Below, one piece after another: positions 60,478 to 64,000 of a stretch of DNA of 64,000 bases (its first letter is position 1; every line of letters begins with the position of its first letter). The stretch lies in NCBI GenBank assembly GCA_041751425.1, contig JBGSXL010000010.1, positions 1 through 64,000 on the forward strand. The letters run 5' to 3'. This DNA is from JAVVEG01 sp041751425 (lineage in GTDB: Bacteria > Pseudomonadota > Gammaproteobacteria > Pseudomonadales > Pseudohongiellaceae). A program made the translations under genes and the position numbers. Under the pieces are notes generated by a model. It was not told where the DNA came from. It saw only the letters and a list, made by a program, of their open reading frames with translations, and did no database searches.

Positions 60478-63318
60478 ATGACTGATTACAAGAATACTTT
60501 GAACCTGCCGAATACCGACTTTCCGATGAAAGCCAGTCTGGCGCAGCGCGAACCCGAAATGTTGGCGCGCTGGCAGAGCATGGATTTGTACGGCAGGATT
60601 CGCAGTCAGAACAAGGGCAATCCCAAATTCGTTTTGCATGATGGCCCACCCTACGCCAATGGCGACTTGCATCTGGGTCACGCAGTCAATAAAACCCTGA
60701 AAGATATAATCGTCAAAGCAAAAACTCTGGCGGGTTTTGACTCCCCCTATGTGCCTGGTTGGGACTGTCATGGATTGCCTATCGAGCACAATGTAGAGAA
60801 GAAACTGGGCAAGGCTGGCAAGAAGGTGACACATGCCGAGTTTCGCAAAGCCTGTCGCGATTACGCCACTAAGCAGGTAGAGAATCAAAAGAAAGATTTT
60901 ATTCGTCTTGGTGTCTTAGGGGAGTGGGACAACCCCTATCTCACGATGAACTTCGATACCGAAGCGAATATCGTGCGTGCATTGGGACGCATAGCGGAGA
61001 ACGGTCATCTGATAAAGGGTTTCAAACCGGTCTACTGGAGTGTTGTCGGGGCGTCAGCATTGGCTGAAGCAGAGGTTGAGTATCAGGACAAGAACTCCTT
61101 CGCTATCGATGTGCGTTTTCCAGTCGTGAACAAGAGCGCTTGTCTGCAAATTTTTGGGCCTGCTGCGGCTAATCTGGTTGACCTGCCCCTGTCAGTTGTT
61201 ATCTGGACCACTACACCATGGACCATTCCTGCGAATCAGGCCGTCAGCCTTAATGCGGAGTTGGAATATGTGCTACTGGCATGTGAGGTTCCGGGTGAGA
61301 ACTCGCAGGGTTCCGAGTTATTGGTGATAGCGGAAGGACTGCGCGAGTCTGTGATGCAGCGCTATGGCGCGGAAAATATTCGGGTTATTGCTACAGTGAA
61401 AGGGCAGGCGCTGGAGCATCTGCAATTGCAGCACCCGATTTTCGACCGGCAGGTGCCCGTCATACTGGGCGACCATGTGAGTCTGGAAGCTGGTACCGGT
61501 GCAGTGCATACGGCACCTGACCATGGTGTGGACGACTTCAATGTCGGACGCGCCTATGGATTGGGAACATTGAATCTGATTGATCAGGACGGCATTTTCA
61601 GCTCCGCAGCCGGGGAGTTTGCCGGCGAACATGTCTACAAAATGGACGAGAAGGTCATCGCCAGGTTGCAAGCCAACAAGGCTTTGGTCGCGGTTGCCAG
61701 GATCACGCACAGCTATGCACATTGCTGGCGCACCAAAACTCCGCTGATTTATCGGGCGACGCCGCAATGGTTTATCAGTATGACGGAGAAAGGGCTGATG
61801 GAAGCAGCGCTCAAAGCAACAGCGTCTGTACAATGGATTCCCGACTGGGGTCAGGCGCGAATTGAATTGATGCTCAGAGGTAGTCCGGACTGGTGTGTGT
61901 CGCGACAACGTACCTGGGGTGTGCCGATCACGCTGTTCGTAAATAAAGAAACGCAGCAGTTACACCCCCGTACCACCGAATTGATCGAGCAGGTTGCGCA
62001 GCGTATAGAGAAAAGTGGTATCGACGCCTGGTTCGATTTGAACGTAGAAGAACTGTTGGGTGTTGAAGCCGCGCAATACGAGAAAGTGACTGACACACTG
62101 GATGTCTGGTTTGATTCCGGTGTCACACATTACGCTGTTCTGCAGCAACGCGAAGAACTTGGCTATCCTGCGGATATCTATCTGGAAGGTTCCGACCAAC
62201 ATCGCGGCTGGTTTCAATCTTCATTGAAGACGGCGATTGCTATGAATGGTACGGCCCCGTATCGACAAGTGCTGACGCACGGTTTTACCGTTGACGCACA
62301 GGGTCGCAAGATGTCCAAATCCATTGGCAACACCATTTCACCGCAAGAAGTTTTCAATGAGTATGGTGCCGACATCCTGCGACTTTGGGTAGCATCAACG
62401 GACTATCGCGGCGAGATGACGGCGTCCAGCGAGATTCTCAAACGTGTTGCTGATTCGTATCGGCGTATCCGCAACACTGCGCGATTCATGCTCTCCAATC
62501 TCGATGGTTTTGATCCCGCTGTAAACCTGGTGCCTGCGCAAGACATGCTGGCACTGGATTATTGGATCACGCGTCAAGCTCAGGTACTGCAGCAGCAGGT
62601 ACGCAAAGATTACGATAATTATTTGTTCCTGAACGTCTATCAGAAGGTACATAATTTCTGTGTAATCGAATTGGGCAGCTTCTATCTGGACATCATCAAG
62701 GATAGACAGTACACCACGCGTGCGGACAGTCTGGCGCGGCGTTCAACACAGACTGCGCTATACTATATTGTGGAAATTCTGAGCAAACTGGTCGCACCAA
62801 TCATCAGCTTCACCGCGGATGAAATCTGGCAGCATATTCCAGGTCAGCGCAAAGAATCCGTTTTCCTGTCACGTTTTGATGAAGGTCTGGCTGCGCTGCC
62901 AGAGACCGCGGCTATGGATGATGCGTTCTGGCGTCAGGTGATGACGGTAAAGACAGCCGTTAATAAAGAACTGGAGAATCAGCGCGCAGAAAAGCGCATA
63001 GGGGCAGCGCTGGCGGCAGAAGTGTCACTGTATTGTAGTGACGAGTTGGCCACATTACTCAAAAAACTTGGTTCGGAGCTAAGGTTTGCATTGATGGTGT
63101 CTGCTGCGGAAGTAAAACCTTTGCAAGCTGCGGACGAGAACGCAGTGAATACTGACGTGAAAGGATTGCAGCTGATTATACGCGCTTCCGGGCATAGTAA
63201 GTGTGTACGCTGTTGGCATCATCGTGCTGATATCGGTGCTCATGCTGAGCATCCGGAACTGTGTGAACGTTGTGTTGAGAATATCAGTGGTGCAGGGGAG
63301 GCACGACAATATGCCTGA
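60478..63318 (+). CDS. ileS: Isoleucyl-tRNA synthetase
   Basis: A 946-aa class I aminoacyl-tRNA synthetase charging tRNA-Ile. Signatures: PYANGDLHLGH (HIGH motif), the editing (CP1) domain with GTGAVHTAPDHG, DVWFDSGVTH, KMSKSIGNTIS (KMSKS) and a C-terminal zinc motif CVRCWHHRADIG with a second CERC pair. AAGAG lies 8 bases before the ATG. It overlaps fkpB by 8 bases at its end; the lspA gene usually found between ileS and fkpB in gammaproteobacteria is absent. Confidence 0.97.
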   Translation: MTDYKNTLNLPNTDFPMKASLAQREPEMLARWQSMDLYGRIRSQNKGNPKFVLHDGPPYANGDLHLGHAVNKTLKDIIVKAKTLAGFDSPYVPGWDCHGLPIEHNVEKKLGKAGKKVTHAEFRKACRDYATKQVENQKKDFIRLGVLGEWDNPYLTMNFDTEANIVRALGRIAENGHLIKGFKPVYWSVVGASALAEAEVEYQDKNSFAIDVRFPVVNKSACLQIFGPAAANLVDLPLSVVIWTTTPWTIPANQAVSLNAELEYVLLACEVPGENSQGSELLVIAEGLRESVMQRYGAENIRVIATVKGQALEHLQLQHPIFDRQVPVILGDHVSLEAGTGAVHTAPDHGVDDFNVGRAYGLGTLNLIDQDGIFSSAAGEFAGEHVYKMDEKVIARLQANKALVAVARITHSYAHCWRTKTPLIYRATPQWFISMTEKGLMEAALKATASVQWIPDWGQARIELMLRGSPDWCVSRQRTWGVPITLFVNKETQQLHPRTTELIEQVAQRIEKSGIDAWFDLNVEELLGVEAAQYEKVTDTLDVWFDSGVTHYAVLQQREELGYPADIYLEGSDQHRGWFQSSLKTAIAMNGTAPYRQVLTHGFTVDAQGRKMSKSIGNTISPQEVFNEYGADILRLWVASTDYRGEMTASSEILKRVADSYRRIRNTARFMLSNLDGFDPAVNLVPAQDMLALDYWITRQAQVLQQQVRKDYDNYLFLNVYQKVHNFCVIELGSFYLDIIKDRQYTTRADSLARRSTQTALYYIVEILSKLVAPIISFTADEIWQHIPGQRKESVFLSRFDEGLAALPETAAMDDAFWRQVMTVKTAVNKELENQRAEKRIGAALAAEVSLYCSDELATLLKKLGSELRFALMVSAAEVKPLQAADENAVNTDVKGLQLIIRASGHSKCVRCWHHRADIGAHAEHPELCERCVENISGAGEARQYA

Positions 63319-63796
63319 CAAGCCTGCCGGTATCGAAAAGGGAGCGCGTGTCACTCTGCATTTTTCCCTGGCGCTGGCGGATGGGTCTGTAGTGGATTCT
63401 AACTACGACAAGAAGCCTGCCAGCTTCACCGTTGGCGATGGCAGTCTTCTGCCAGGATTCGAACAGGCACTGCAGGGTCTAAGTGCAGGTGAAAATGTGC
63501 GTGTCCTGCTACCCGTTGAGCAGGCTTTTGGTGCGCTCAACCCTGATAACGTACAATCTTTGCCACGCCACAAGTTTTTATCGTTGCTTGCCAACAGCAC
63601 CGAACCAGTTGCTCCTGGCACCGTACTCTCATTTGCAGACGGTGGTGGCCATGAGATTCCGGGCGTGGTGCAGGAAATTGATGATGATACGCTGGTGGTG
63701 GATTTCAATCATCCACTGGCCGGGCGTGAAATATTTTTCTCAGCGGATATTCTGTCTGTAACACCTGCCGGTGTACAGGCGGTGGTAATACGATAA
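63311..63796 (+). CDS. fkpB: FKBP-type peptidyl-prolyl isomerase, SlpA/FkpB type
   Basis: A 161-aa cis-trans prolyl isomerase/chaperone. TLHFSLALADGSVVDSNYDKKPASF and GDGSLLPGFEQALQGL are the FKBP core; the IF (insert-in-flap) domain follows, with VEQAFGALNPDNVQ and FNHPLAGREIFFSADI. The ATG at 63311 has GGGGAGG about 10 bases upstream and overlaps the ileS stop by 8 bases; the long upstream frame is not supported. Its TAA overlaps the ATG of ispH (TAATG). Confidence 0.94.
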   Translation: MPDKPAGIEKGARVTLHFSLALADGSVVDSNYDKKPASFTVGDGSLLPGFEQALQGLSAGENVRVLLPVEQAFGALNPDNVQSLPRHKFLSLLANSTEPVAPGTVLSFADGGGHEIPGVVQEIDDDTLVVDFNHPLAGREIFFSADILSVTPAGVQAVVIR

Positions 63797-64000
63797 TGTC
63801 TGAAACCAACGCCGACAAACCATCAACGCCATCGGTAGTGAAATTCGCCAACGCTATCGCTCCGGGTGCGCAGATCAAGCTCGCCAATCCGCGGGGTTTT
63901 TGTGCAGGCGTTGATCGCGCCATTGATATTGTCAATCGCGCACTGGATATTTTCGGCGCACCTATTTATGTGCGACACGAAGTGGTACATAACAAATTTG
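63796..64000 (+). CDS. ispH: 4-hydroxy-3-methylbut-2-enyl diphosphate reductase, 5' part
   Basis: The first 68 codons of IspH, the last enzyme of the MEP isoprenoid pathway. LANPRGFCAGVDRAIDIV contains the first iron-sulfur Cys, and APIYVRHEVVHNKF is the diagnostic following segment with its His. About the first 27 residues are a nonconserved extension. The gene runs past the right edge of the window. It starts within the fkpB stop codon. Confidence 0.93.
   Translation, partial: MSETNADKPSTPSVVKFANAIAPGAQIKLANPRGFCAGVDRAIDIVNRALDIFGAPIYVRHEVVHNKF

Noticed and set aside
61318..61908. 196-aa minus-strand frame inside ileS
   Set aside because: ileS motifs are continuous through this stretch; the antisense frame has no support.

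Overview
The window is chromosomal DNA of a heterotrophic, probably marine or aquatic, gammaproteobacterium. The grounds are the blocks prfC, tgt-yajC-secD-secF and ribF-ileS-fkpB-ispH, a GlnK-type P-II protein, a PanP-type aspartate decarboxylase, and several fatty-acid/CoA and TonB-dependent genes. I cannot name the genus from sequence alone. No rRNA, tRNA, CRISPR array, intact insertion sequence or prophage was recognised. Coding density is high and composition looks even, apart from a disturbed patch near 40.8-41.8 kb.

Layout. 0-1 kb: a nested inverted-repeat element and a secreted methyltransferase-like gene. 1.2-7.3 kb: translation and secretion block (prfC, tgt, yajC, secD, secF). 7.3-18 kb: panP, two lytic transglycosylases (MltD-like and MltB-like), a DUF3524 tRNA-queuosine glycosyltransferase homologue, an AMP-dependent ligase, a GST, a NUDIX hydrolase and an Old Yellow Enzyme. 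18.2-32.8 kb: a compact eight-gene operon of envelope proteins: DUF4175 low-complexity protein, VWA protein, caspase-fold protein without the catalytic Cys, TPR/metallopeptidase, DUF4159, MoxR ATPase, DUF58 and BatA-VWA. This is the most promising under-described system here. 33-37.6 kb: an RND efflux pair. 37.8-40.8 kb: SDR, DUF4345 and DUF4331 genes.

41-45.8 kb: a methyltransferase remnant next to a methyltransferase-GNAT fusion gene that may be transcribed without a leader, a small partner protein, a fatty acyl-CoA synthetase, and a 49-aa membrane peptide gene. 46-52.6 kb: secreted esterase, TonB-dependent receptor, BlaI-like repressor with M56 metalloprotease, an outer-membrane-like protein, a thioesterase and glnK. 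52.8-54.3 kb: an MFS transporter preceded by a long leader with a promoter, a 46-codon leader ORF ending in Trp codons, and mutually exclusive hairpins, which looks like a Trp-type transcription attenuator. 54.4-59.4 kb: a tandem repeat, secreted hydrolase, YdeP-like molybdoprotein with a membrane partner, and a zinc-type alcohol dehydrogenase. 59.4-64 kb: ribF-ileS-fkpB-ispH, lacking the usual lspA between ileS and fkpB; ispH runs off the window.

How parts fit together. tgt makes the queuosine precursor base in tRNA, and the DUF3524 enzyme is a candidate to glycosylate it. YajC-SecD-SecF drive export of the many secreted proteins encoded here. The MoxR operon resembles chaperone/VWA metal-ion systems that assemble or police envelope complexes. 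The BlaI/M56 pair beside a TonB receptor suggests a metal- or envelope-stress-responsive unit. All functions are inferred from motifs read by eye; no database search was run.
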